From Hoeflea_A sp965228435 (GTDB taxonomy: Bacteria; Pseudomonadota; Alphaproteobacteria; Rhizobiales; Rhizobiaceae), in NCBI GenBank assembly GCA_965228435.1, contig OZ245818.1, forward strand, positions 4,092,001 to 4,156,000: DNA of 64,000 nucleotides, written 5' to 3'. Of this stretch, positions 54,877-63,355 are shown one piece after another. Under the pieces are notes generated by a model that was not told the DNA's origin, did not search any database, and saw only the letters and a list, made by a program, of their open reading frames with translations. Position numbers and translations under genes: made by a program. Numbering within the stretch: position 1 is the first letter of the stretch; every line of letters starts with the position of its first letter.

Positions 54877-55384
54877 GACCGCGTGACGGCGTACCTTTTG
54901 TATAATGGGTCAGCGACTTAGTATAACGAGCAAGCTTAAGCCGATAGGTGTAGGCGTAGCGAAAGCGAGTCTGAACAGGGCGTTCAGTTCGTTGTATTAG
55001 ACCCGAAACCGAGTGATCTAGCCATGAGCAGGTTGAAGGTTGGGTAACACCAACTGGAGGACCGAACCCATATCTGTTGCAATAGATCGGGATGACTTGT
55101 GGCTAGGGGTGAAAGGCCAATCAAACTCGGAAATAGCTGGTTCTCCGCGAAATCTATTTAGGTAGAGCGTCGAGTGTACACCTTCGGGGGTAGAGCACTG
55201 GATGGGCTATGGGGGCTCACCGCCTTACTGATCCTAACCAAACTACGAATACCGAAGAGTGCTGCTCGGCAGACACACGGCGGGTGCTAACGTCCGTCGT
55301 GGAGAGGGCAACAACCCTGACCTCCAGCTAAGGTCCCCAAGTTATGGCTAAGTGGGAAAGGATGTGAGGATCCCAAAACAACCA

Positions 55385-55416
<32 letters not shown>

Positions 55417-56089
55417 GAAAGCGTAACAGCTCACTGGTCTAAATAAGGGTCTTTGCGCCGAAAATGTAACGGGGCTCAAGCCATACACCGAAGCTGAGGG
55501 CTTGCTTTTGCAAGCGGTAGCGGAGCGTTCCGTAGGTCCGTGAAGGGACAGCCGTGAGGCATCCTGGAGATATCGGAAGTGCGAATGCTGACATGAGTAA
55601 CGATAAAGGGAGTGAGAGACTCCCTCGCCGAAAGACCAAGGGTTCCTGCTTAAAGTTAATCTGAGCAGGGTTAGCCGGCCCCTAAGGCGAGGCCGAAAGG
55701 CGTAGTCGATGGGAACGACGTTAATATTCGTCGGCCTGGTGGTAGTGACGGATCTCGTGTGTTGTCCTTCCTTATTGGATTGGGATGGCAGCGAAGAGGT
55801 TCCAGGAAAGAGCTCCACCGTATAGACCGTACCCTAAACCGACACAGGTGGTCAGGTAGAGAATACCAAGGCGCTTGAGAGAACTGCGTTGAAGGAACTC
55901 GGCAAATTGCACGCGTAACTTCGGAAGAAGCGTGACCTTCGTTTGGGCAACCAGACGGGGGTGGCACAGACCAGGGGGTAGCGACTGTTTATCAAAAACA
56001 CAGGGCTCTGCGAAGTCGCAAGACGACGTATAGGGTCTGACGCCTGCCCGGTGCCGGAAGGTTAAAAGGAGTGGTGCAAGCTGCGAATT

Positions 56090-56180
<91 letters not shown>

Positions 56181-56253
56181 CGACTTCCCCGCTGTCTCCA
56201 ACGCAGACTCAGTGAAATTGAACCCCCCGTGAAGATGCGGGGTTCCTGCGGTC

Positions 56254-56284
<31 letters not shown>

Positions 56285-56608
56285 GCTTTACACTGGCATT
56301 CGTGTCGGCATGTGTAGGATAGGTGGTAGGCTTTGAAGCGTTGGCGCCAGCCGGCGTGGAGCCATCCTTGAAATACCACCCTTATCGTCATGGATGTCTA
56401 ACCGCGATCCGTTATCCGGGTCCGGGACAGTGTATGGTGGGTAGTTTGACTGGGGCGGTCGCCTCCCAAAGAGTAACGGAGGCGCGCGATGGTAGGCTCA
56501 GACCGGTCGGAAATCGGTCGTCGAGTGCAATGGCATAAGCCTGCCTGACTGCGAGACTGACAAGTCGAGCAGAGACGAAAGTCGGTCATAGTGATCCGGT
56601 GGTCCCGC

Positions 56609-56662
<54 letters not shown>

Positions 56663-56691
56663 GACCCCCAAGAGTCCATATCGACGGGGTT

Positions 56692-56731
<40 letters not shown>

Positions 56732-56777
56732 GAGCAGGTCCCAAGGGTTTGGCTGTTCGCCAATTAAAGCGGTACGT

Positions 56778-56818
<41 letters not shown>

Positions 56819-56846
56819 TGCCGTGGGTGTTGGAATATTGATAGGA

Positions 56847-56878
<32 letters not shown>

Positions 56879-57144
56879 ACATCTCTGGTGGACCTGTTGT
56901 CCTGCCAAGGGCATAGCAGGGTAGCTATATGTGGAATGGATAACCGCTGAAAGCATCTAAGCGGGAAACCAACCTAAAAACCAGTATTCCCTGAGAGCCG
57001 TGGAAGACGACCACGTCGATAGGCTGGAGGTGGAAGTGTGGCAACACATGAAGCTGACCAGTACTAATAGCTCAATCGATCTTGATCGTTCCCATTACCA
57101 ATGATCATCAATCCGGTGCTAAGCACCGGATCGATGTCTAAAGC

Positions 57145-57388
57145 GCTCACGCGCCGTTCCGCCCTTCGGGCTGGCGCTGCGCGGGCGCGCCGCAAAAGCG
57201 GCGACGTATCCGGCGGGTTTCCCCGCCGTACTTGGCCTTGCGAAGCTCTCTGAGCTTCGAGCCTTTTTCCATGACAATCTGTCGAGGGAAAAGAGTTCGG
57301 TGCAAAGCACCGCAAGCGCAAAGCGCGCCGGCCACTTTTGGCCGACCCCGCGGAGCATAGGCCCGATAGGGCCGCTCATGCGTGAGCG
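57145..57388 (+). repeat. Dispersed GC-rich repeat, copy D
   Basis: This copy has the same start (GCTCACGCGCCGTTCCGCCC) and end (GGGCCGCTCATGCGTGAGC) as copies A and C. It fills the 23S-5S spacer of 345 bases, which otherwise holds no gene. Confidence 0.72.
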
Positions 57389-57433
57389 CAAACAAACCAA
57401 AAAACTCCAGCTTCTCATTCTTTGCCCTTAGCC

Positions 57434-57551
57434 GACCTGGTGGTTATGGCGGGGTGGCTGCACCCGTTCCCATGCCGAACACGGCCGTGAAACGCCCCAG
57501 CGCCGATGGTACTTCGTCTTAAGACGCGGGAGAGTAGGTCATCGCCAGGTC
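57434..57551 (+). rRNA. rrf: 5S ribosomal RNA
   Basis: The 118-base gene runs from GACCTGGTGGTTATGGCGGG to CATCGCCAGGTC; the ends GACCTGG and CCAGGTC pair as helix I, and CATGCCGAACACGGCCGTGA and GAGAGTAGGTCATCGCC are conserved. It is followed within 41 bases by a terminator. No tRNA-fMet gene follows, although one often does in related rRNA operons. Confidence 0.95.
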
Positions 57552-57591
57552 TGCTAAGCGCAAAGATAAAATCTTCTCTTCAATTCGATCC

Positions 57592-57625
57592 AAAGGGGTC
57601 CGGTCTCGTGCCGGACCCCTTTTTT
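57592..57625 (+). terminator. Rho-independent terminator of the rRNA operon
   Basis: GGGGTCCGG and CCGGACCCC pair perfectly over a 7-base loop, and the stem is flanked by AAA and a TTTTTT run. It lies 41 bases after 5S and is a textbook intrinsic terminator. Confidence 0.92.
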
Positions 57626-57680
57626 CGTGTTTTCAGGTCAAACAAGGTTCATGGCTTCGCGATGAATCTCACCTTACTCG

Positions 57681-57725
57681 GTTGCATTATAAAACCAGTT
57701 GCGCTATTTAGTCTAATAATGCAAC
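57681..57725. promoter_or_regulatory. Candidate HxlR operator
   Basis: GTTGCATTAT (57681-57690) and ATAATGCAAC (57716-57725) form a perfect inverted repeat with 10-base arms and a 25-base spacer, ending 13 bases before the HxlR start codon. This is a likely autoregulatory site. Confidence 0.6.
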
Positions 57726-57738
57726 TGAATGAGCTCTC

Positions 57739-58212
57739 ATGAAAGCCAAATCGTTCTCTGAAATGCAATGCTCGATTGCGCGGTCGCTTGAACAGGTTGG
57801 TTCGTGGTGGTCCTTGCTGATTATTCGGGATGCGATGATGGGTGCTCGCCGCTTCAAGCACTTCGAGAAATCGCTCGGTATTGCCAAGAATACGCTGACC
57901 AGTCGGCTGAACCAGTTGGTCGAAGGTGGAATCCTGGAAAAGGTCAGCTCGGCCGACGGATCGGCGTTCGAAGAGTACGTCTTGACTCAAAGAGGCCGTG
58001 AACTGGCGCCGGTGATGATAGCTCTGGCGCAATGGGGTGACAAATGGGCTGCCCATGAGAAGGGCCCTTCAACCACCATCATCGATGCCCATACCGGCCG
58101 GAAGCTGCAGCGTGTCTGGCCGCGTCGTGACGACGGCGAGTTCATTCCCCTGGGCGAAATCCGAATGGAATGTTCAAACGGAGCACCGAAGAAAAACTGG
58201 TCCGAGAAATAG
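57739..58212 (+). CDS. HxlR-family transcriptional regulator
   Basis: This 157-residue protein carries the HxlR winged helix: CSIARSLEQVGSWWSLLIIR, a following FKHFEKSLGIAKNTLTSRLN recognition region and GILEKVSS wing, then YVLTQRGRELAPVMIALAQW. The N-terminal Cys of the CSIAR motif could sense redox or reactive aldehydes, as in HxlR/HypR relatives. The C-terminal 40 residues are an extra tail. It probably controls itself and the DUF4345 gene 10 bases downstream. Confidence 0.87.
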   Translation: MKAKSFSEMQCSIARSLEQVGSWWSLLIIRDAMMGARRFKHFEKSLGIAKNTLTSRLNQLVEGGILEKVSSADGSAFEEYVLTQRGRELAPVMIALAQWGDKWAAHEKGPSTTIIDAHTGRKLQRVWPRRDDGEFIPLGEIRMECSNGAPKKNWSEK

Positions 58213-58222
58213 GATACATGAA

Positions 58223-58612
58223 ATGATTTCAGTGGTATACCTCGTCTTCAACGCGATAGGAATCGGCCTGATCGGCCTCCTTTACCTCTATGATCCGAAC
58301 CTTTTGCTTGCACGGTATGACCTGCAGGCGGGAAGCGCCGGCATGGACAACATGTTGCGTTCGGCCTATGGCGGCGTGTTCGTCGGAGCCGCGGTCATAT
58401 TTCTGATAGGCGCATTGCAGCCCGCGAGGCGGCGCGATGCAGTCGGGTTCACCGCCATTTTCATGACCGGCGCCGCTATCGGGCGGCTGATGAGCATAGC
58501 CGCGGTCGGTTCGCCGCCGGCAACCATCTTGCCATTGCTTGGTTTCGAGTGTGCGGCAGCAGTTATCGGTTTCGCGTTGTACTTTCGGGCACCCAATCCC
58601 GCCGTCCGTTGA
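58223..58612 (+). CDS. DUF4345-type small membrane protein
   Basis: From the ATG at 58223 the protein has 129 residues and four hydrophobic segments (about 1-22, 47-67, 76-96 and 101-121). LRSAYGGVFVGAAVIFLIGA and FMTGAAIGRLMSI agree with DUF4345 membrane proteins, whose job is not known. The frame upstream overlaps the HxlR gene and is not credible. The 10-base spacing implies co-transcription with the HxlR regulator. Confidence 0.7.
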   Translation: MISVVYLVFNAIGIGLIGLLYLYDPNLLLARYDLQAGSAGMDNMLRSAYGGVFVGAAVIFLIGALQPARRRDAVGFTAIFMTGAAIGRLMSIAAVGSPPATILPLLGFECAAAVIGFALYFRAPNPAVR

Positions 58613-58713
58613 ACCGAATGACATATCGTTGCCCGATCCGTCTGGTCCGACACCGGAACGGGACTCATGCCCGGGGAGCGGCGGCATGACCATTTTCGAA
58701 ACGTCAGTTCGGT

Positions 58714-59049
58714 TCAGTTGACGAACCACCCGTCGTTCAGATCGATGTGACGAACGGAACACTCCTCGATCAGGTCCTCGTACCCTTCTGGCAGGTACGA
58801 CTTCTGCCAGTCATTCCCGAAGCGCCGCTTGATTGCTTCGAGGTCGCTCCAGAAGGACGCAAAAACAAGCCGGTCGTCATCCTGGGAGATCCCCTTGCCG
58901 AAGAAGTATCCCGTGTTTCCAGGTTTGTGACGAACCACATCGACGGATGTCGTGGCGAACTTGGAAAGCAGAGCGTCTGCGTGACCGGCTTTCACCTTCA
59001 CCTGGAAGAGGCGCATCACGGGACCGCGACGAGGTGTGCTCATGTTCAT
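58714..59049 (-). CDS. Antibiotic-biosynthesis-monooxygenase-like (ABM fold) protein
   Basis: This 111-residue protein starts at the ATG at 59049 with AGGAG 5 bases upstream. FQVKVKAGHADALLSKFATT and RLVFASFWSDLEAIKRRFGN fit the dimeric alpha/beta barrel (ABM/YgiN-like) fold. Members are small quinol oxygenases, heme-degrading enzymes or structural proteins. It follows the MFS transporter genes on the same strand and may be part of their operon. Activity is unassigned. Confidence 0.6.
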   Translation of the reverse strand: MNMSTPRRGPVMRLFQVKVKAGHADALLSKFATTSVDVVRHKPGNTGYFFGKGISQDDDRLVFASFWSDLEAIKRRFGNDWQKSYLPEGYEDLIEECSVRHIDLNDGWFVN

Positions 59050-59059
59050 TCTCCTGTAA

Positions 59060-59242
59060 TCATGTCCGCGCGGCCGTCTCAGACGGCCGTTGCGGCAACA
59101 ACTCGAGCTGGCAGAGATATTGGGCGAGATCGGCTTGCATGATCAATCGCGCGTAGCTTTCCGCCGCAATCGCCCATAAACCGACGATTATCATGACCGC
59201 CGCCAGGCTGAGGCCGATCAATGTCCATGAGCGGCTAACCAT
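59060..59242 (-). CDS. Small single-pass membrane protein
   Basis: This 60-residue frame starts with an ATG that overlaps the stop of the MFS transporter gene (ATGGTTAG), a coupled arrangement. It has one clear membrane helix (WTLIGLSLAAVMIIVGLWAI), a short polar tail and no known family. Its stop is 10 bases before the start of the ABM-like gene. The positioning suggests a real gene, perhaps an accessory subunit of the transporter, but there is no homology evidence. Confidence 0.4.
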   Translation of the reverse strand: MVSRSWTLIGLSLAAVMIIVGLWAIAAESYARLIMQADLAQYLCQLELLPQRPSETAART

Positions 59243-60482
59243 TGCCGGCGACCGCCGCGTGCGGAAGGTCTCGTGCAGCGAGAGGCCGTTCGTCAATGGG
59301 CCAGTGGAGCAGTGCGGCGACGAGGCCAGACACCACGACACTCCACCAGACAAGGTCGTATGAGCCGGTCAGTTCAAAGGTCAAACCACCCAGCCAGGCG
59401 CCCAGAAAGCTTCCGACCTGATGCATGAGAAAGACGATTCCCACCAGTGTCGAAAGATACCGGGGCCCGAAGATCTGGGCGACGATGCCGCTTGTCAGCG
59501 GCACGGTGCCCAGCCAGGTGAAACCCATCATCGCGGCAAAGATGAGGGTTGACGCGACTGACGGTGGGAGAAGGACAAATACGGCAACGAAAGCAGCCCG
59601 GGTTACGTAGAGCGCTGCCAGCACGTTCTTCTTGCTTGCGTGGTCGCCGATCGCTCCACAGGCAAGTGTGCCGACGATGTTGGTGGCTCCTATGGTTGCC
59701 AGAGCGGCTCCGCCGAGCCAGGGATCAAGCTGGCGATCAAGCAAATAGGCGGGCAGGTGGATCCCGATGAACGCCAGTTGAAAGCCGCAGACAAAGAATC
59801 CCAACACCAGGAGAAGGAAACCTTTGTGAGCAACTGCCTCGGTCAGCGCCGCTGTCAAGGACTGTTCCTCACCCTCGGCTTCGGTGCGTCCTGCCAGCAT
59901 GGGTGCCATGACGCACATTGTCAGGGCAACAAGGGCCAGGCTGATCAGCGCCATCGACCAGTCGAGCGTGTCGATCAGGGTCAGTGTTACGGGCACCGAC
60001 AGGAAGATGCCGATCGATCCGCCGAGCGTCGCAATTCCTAACGCTGTTGTCCGCCGCTCCGGAGGGAAGCGGCGTCCGACAGCGCCGAGGACAACGGCAT
60101 AGGTTGTTGCGCTCAAACCGGTTCCCACGAGGACGCCCAGCCCGAGAGTCAAGCCGAGGGATGTCGAACTGGCAGCGGCGCAGGTGAGGCCGGCGGCGTA
60201 AAGCGCCCCGCCCACTAGAATAACCCGGGCGCTTCCGAAGCGGTCGGCAATCATGCCGGCAAAGGGCTGAGCTATGCCCCACATGAGATTCTGCAGCGCG
60301 ACGGCGAAGCCAAAGGCCTCGCGGTCGACGGTCGCAAGCTCCTGGGTGATCGGATTGAGAAACAGGCCGAACGAATGCCGCATTCCAACGGCGATTAAAG
60401 CGATGATCGACCCAGCGAGAAGAACCACTCGCGGATCAAGAAGCACACGCGGTGCCGAGACGGTTGAGCTTGCAGCCTGCAT
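59235..60482 (-). CDS. Major facilitator superfamily transporter
   Basis: This 415-residue membrane protein has about 12 hydrophobic segments and the MFS loop motif seen as GMIADRFGSARVILVGG between helices 2 and 3. The N-terminus (LLAGSIIALIAVGMRHSFGLFL) resembles monocarboxylate/oxalate-type (OFA/MCT-like) members, and AIGDHASKKNVLAALY repeats the loop in the second half. It moves a small, perhaps anionic, solute. The divergent LysR gene is its probable regulator. Confidence 0.87.
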   Translation of the reverse strand: MQAASSTVSAPRVLLDPRVVLLAGSIIALIAVGMRHSFGLFLNPITQELATVDREAFGFAVALQNLMWGIAQPFAGMIADRFGSARVILVGGALYAAGLTCAAASSTSLGLTLGLGVLVGTGLSATTYAVVLGAVGRRFPPERRTTALGIATLGGSIGIFLSVPVTLTLIDTLDWSMALISLALVALTMCVMAPMLAGRTEAEGEEQSLTAALTEAVAHKGFLLLVLGFFVCGFQLAFIGIHLPAYLLDRQLDPWLGGAALATIGATNIVGTLACGAIGDHASKKNVLAALYVTRAAFVAVFVLLPPSVASTLIFAAMMGFTWLGTVPLTSGIVAQIFGPRYLSTLVGIVFLMHQVGSFLGAWLGGLTFELTGSYDLVWWSVVVSGLVAALLHWPIDERPLAARDLPHAAVAGNG

Positions 60483-60582
60483 GTCGAGTTTCCTGATGGC
60501 GGGGGAAATGCCGTTGAACTGGACACTAGCTTCAGGCTACTGTTTAGAAAAACGAATAAATCGAAATCGCCAGTTCAGGAAA

Positions 60583-61461
60583 ATGGGTATGACAACCAGC
60601 TTTGATATCGAAGCTCTTCGCGCCGTCCTGGTCGGTGTGGAGCAGGGCAGTTTCGCACGCGCGGCCGTCGAACTCGGCCGGTCTCAGTCGGCCGTCAGCA
60701 TGCAGCTCAAAAAACTGGAACAGCAAGCCGGCACCCAGCTCTTCGTCAGAAAGGGTAGGGGCCTGATTCCCACCGAAGCCGGTGACGCTTTGACGGAATA
60801 TGCCCGCAGGATCATTGCGCTGAACGATGAAGCAGCGCGCGCTGTCGGGGCGGCGGTGACACCGGAGACCGTCCGACTGGGCCTGCCGCAGGATTTTTAT
60901 GATGATGTCATGCCGGCGACAGTCAATGCGTTTTCGGACCTCCATCCGGATGTTCCGGTCGCCGTGCGAGCGGGAAACAACCACACGATCTATGACGATG
61001 TGGAAGCAGGGCGTCTCGACGGGGCGATTGCTTTCTTTCCAAAAGGTTCCGGTGCCAAGGGAGAGCTGCTCTGCGAGCTTCCGTTGCGCTGGCGCGCCCG
61101 CAAAGGGTATCCGGAGCAGAAGCAGGGTGAGGTGGTGCCATTGGTGCTGTTCAATCACCCATGTCTGTTTCGACAGCTGGCTCTGGCGTCTCTCGACCGG
61201 GCCGGACGGCGCTGGCGCGCTGTGCTGACCACCCCGAGCCTCCAGGCGGTCTGGGCCGCGCTTCGATCCGATTTCGGCATCGGCGTCAGGATCGATCACA
61301 ATGTACCCGACGATGTCGTCGATGTCGGACATTGGGCCGGGTTACCGCCTCTCCCGGCAATCGAACTCAGGTTGCTTGGTTCGCATACCCTATCGCCGAG
61401 AGCATCTGACATGCTTGCGGTTTTGAGGACCACCACAATGGGCTTGCTTGCGGTTCGATAG
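60583..61461 (+). CDS. LysR-family transcriptional regulator
   Basis: From the ATG at 60583 the protein has 292 residues; the upstream open frame overlaps the divergent MFS gene. DIEALRAVLVGVEQGSFARA and LGRSQSAVSMQLKKLEQQAG form the LysR helix-turn-helix, followed by LFVRKGRGLIPTEAG and a substrate-binding domain (VRLGLPQDFYDDVMPATVNA). A CAGGA ribosome site precedes it. It is divergent from the MFS gene with 100 bases between, typical of a LysR regulator and its target. Confidence 0.87.
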   Translation: MGMTTSFDIEALRAVLVGVEQGSFARAAVELGRSQSAVSMQLKKLEQQAGTQLFVRKGRGLIPTEAGDALTEYARRIIALNDEAARAVGAAVTPETVRLGLPQDFYDDVMPATVNAFSDLHPDVPVAVRAGNNHTIYDDVEAGRLDGAIAFFPKGSGAKGELLCELPLRWRARKGYPEQKQGEVVPLVLFNHPCLFRQLALASLDRAGRRWRAVLTTPSLQAVWAALRSDFGIGVRIDHNVPDDVVDVGHWAGLPPLPAIELRLLGSHTLSPRASDMLAVLRTTTMGLLAVR

Positions 61462-61475
61462 GGCCTGGGCTCAGA

Positions 61476-62417
61476 TTATTCCTCCGGCTTCGAACCGGAT
61501 GCCGCGATCACCCCGACGATGATCAGGCCGGTCGCCACAAGGCGGATGCCGGCGCTCAGGCCGAGGGTGTTCAACATGGTCACCAGCAGAAACATGAAGA
61601 GCGCAGCTCCCCAAAGCCCTGGGATATTTGCAAATCCGCCGGCCACCGACGTGCCACCGATGACGACGACAGCGATGGACATCAGCAGGTATTCCTCACC
61701 CATGTTCAAGGCTGCGCCGCCGGAGAAGCCGGCGAGGAAAAAGCCGCATGAGGCGGCGAAGACCGCGCACATGACGTAGGTCGTGAAGCGAGTCCGTTCG
61801 ACAGGGATGCCAGCGAGTTTTGCTGCTTGCGGGTTTTGTCCCACGGCGATGACGCTGCGGCCGTAGATCGTGTGGTGCAACAGAACGTGCATCAGGATGG
61901 CTATGGCCAGCACCAGCAGGCCAAGCGACGGAATGCCGGCGATCTTCGAGACCGTGAAATCCGCCAGCACCTCCGGCGGCTTGACCCGCAAGCCGCGGTT
62001 CCACCAGATCGCCGTCGAATTATAGACTAGGCCAGACGACAGCGTCGCGATAATCGGCGGGATGCGGAGGAGCCAGATCAGTGCGAAGTTGAGCACACCG
62101 ACAATCAGGCCGATGCCCACCGCGATCAGGAAACCAGGCAGGATCAGCAATGCAGTGCCGTCCATGAATTTCATGGCAATGGTGCCCGCCAGGGTCATGG
62201 TATAGGGAATGGAAAGGTCGACATTTCCCGGCCCCAGAGTGATGACGAACATCTGGCCAAGGGCCACGATGACGAAGAACGTGCCGAAGGAAATGGCCGC
62301 GGAGACGACCTGACCGCCTGCTCCAAGGCCGCTCAATCCGGCGATCACCGCCCAAACCAGCGCTGTCCCGAGCCAGGCCCAGATCCATGGTTTCTGTTTG
62401 ATCGCGGACCAGGTCAT
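61476..62417 (-). CDS. Sugar ABC transporter permease (RbsC-like), second system
   Basis: This 313-residue membrane protein starts at the ATG at 62417, in an ATGA overlap with the permease gene upstream. It has ITLGPGNVDLSIPYTMTLAG, HTIYGRSVIAVGQNPQAAKL and VVVIGGTSVAGGFANIPG, all typical of BPD_transp_2. In the first motif, GNVDLS replaces the usual GGIDLS. A longer frame to 63065 overlaps the upstream permease and is not real. It is the last gene of the leftward transporter operon and lies 14 bases from the LysR gene end. Confidence 0.88.
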   Translation of the reverse strand: MTWSAIKQKPWIWAWLGTALVWAVIAGLSGLGAGGQVVSAAISFGTFFVIVALGQMFVITLGPGNVDLSIPYTMTLAGTIAMKFMDGTALLILPGFLIAVGIGLIVGVLNFALIWLLRIPPIIATLSSGLVYNSTAIWWNRGLRVKPPEVLADFTVSKIAGIPSLGLLVLAIAILMHVLLHHTIYGRSVIAVGQNPQAAKLAGIPVERTRFTTYVMCAVFAASCGFFLAGFSGGAALNMGEEYLLMSIAVVVIGGTSVAGGFANIPGLWGAALFMFLLVTMLNTLGLSAGIRLVATGLIIVGVIAASGSKPEE

Positions 62418-63355
62418 GACGTTTTGCCCGCCCCGCGATTGATGATTGCGCGCAAGGCCAGCACGATGATGAGAATGGCGCCCTGGGCGCCGATCTGCCA
62501 GTCGGGATTGAGCCGCAGGAAGGACAGGAACGACCCGGCCAGCGCCAGCGTGATAGCGCCAATGACGGCGCCGATCGGCGAAACGCGGCCGCCGGTGAAC
62601 TCGCCGCCGCCGAGAATGACGCCGGCAATCGACAGGAGTGTGTAGCGCAGCGCGATGTTGGCGTCGGCCGAAGTGGTCAAGCCGACCAGGCACATGCCGG
62701 AGAGCACGCCAAAGAAGCCGGCCAACGCGAACATGGTCATCTTGATGCGCAAAAGCGACCAGCCGGCGCGCCGTACCGACTTCGGATTGCCGCCGGCCCC
62801 ACGCAACACCACTCCGAAGGATGATCGCATCAGGCCGAAATGCACGATCAGGGCGATCGCGACCGCTGCGATAATGGGCAGCGGAACATAGGCCGGTTTC
62901 AGCGTCATCAGCGCGCGCAGCCACTCGGGCGACTTGCCGCCTGGTGTGGGCAGGATCAACACGGCTATTCCCAGCCAGACGAACGACATGCCGAGCGTAA
63001 CAACAATTGAAGGCAGGTTTCTCACCTGAATCAGCGCACCCATCATGGCGTAGGCCAGGATGCACGCGGCCAGCGCGGCCACCCCGAGTATAGGTGTTTC
63101 CTGTAGCCAGGTGGCCGTGATGCAGGCGGTCAGGCTGATGAATCCGCCCAGGGATAGATCGAGATCGTTGACGCAGAGGATGAACATCTGGGCGATCGTT
63201 GCCAGAGCGATCGGGATAGCCAGATTGAGCAGCAGGTTGAGGCCGAAATAGCTCATCGTACGCGGATTGAGCCAGAAGATCGCGCCCAGGATCACGATCA
63301 GGGAAAAGGCCGGCAGTAGCGCTCGCATGCGCTGCGGAGTCAGCAGGTTTTCCAT
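62414..63355 (-). CDS. Sugar ABC transporter permease (RbsC-like), second system, partner
   Basis: This 313-residue membrane protein begins at 63355, sharing one base with the ATPase stop codon. FILCVNDLDLSLGGFISLTA aligns with the GGIDLS motif of BPD_transp_2 but reads NDLDLS, and ILGGGEFTGGRVSPIGAVIG is the later Gly-rich family segment. Together with the following permease it makes a heterodimeric channel. The altered motif in both subunits suggests a substrate different from that of the system at 435-4999. Confidence 0.87.
   Translation of the reverse strand: MENLLTPQRMRALLPAFSLIVILGAIFWLNPRTMSYFGLNLLLNLAIPIALATIAQMFILCVNDLDLSLGGFISLTACITATWLQETPILGVAALAACILAYAMMGALIQVRNLPSIVVTLGMSFVWLGIAVLILPTPGGKSPEWLRALMTLKPAYVPLPIIAAVAIALIVHFGLMRSSFGVVLRGAGGNPKSVRRAGWSLLRIKMTMFALAGFFGVLSGMCLVGLTTSADANIALRYTLLSIAGVILGGGEFTGGRVSPIGAVIGAITLALAGSFLSFLRLNPDWQIGAQGAILIIVLALRAIINRGAGKTS

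Noticed and set aside
60274..60582. Upstream extension of the LysR gene
   Set aside because: It overlaps the divergent MFS gene and has no family features; the LysR domain begins right after the ATG at 60583.
61476..63065. Long 529-residue frame covering two permeases
   Set aside because: Its first 216 residues are out-of-frame shadow of the upstream permease; the true gene starts at 62417.
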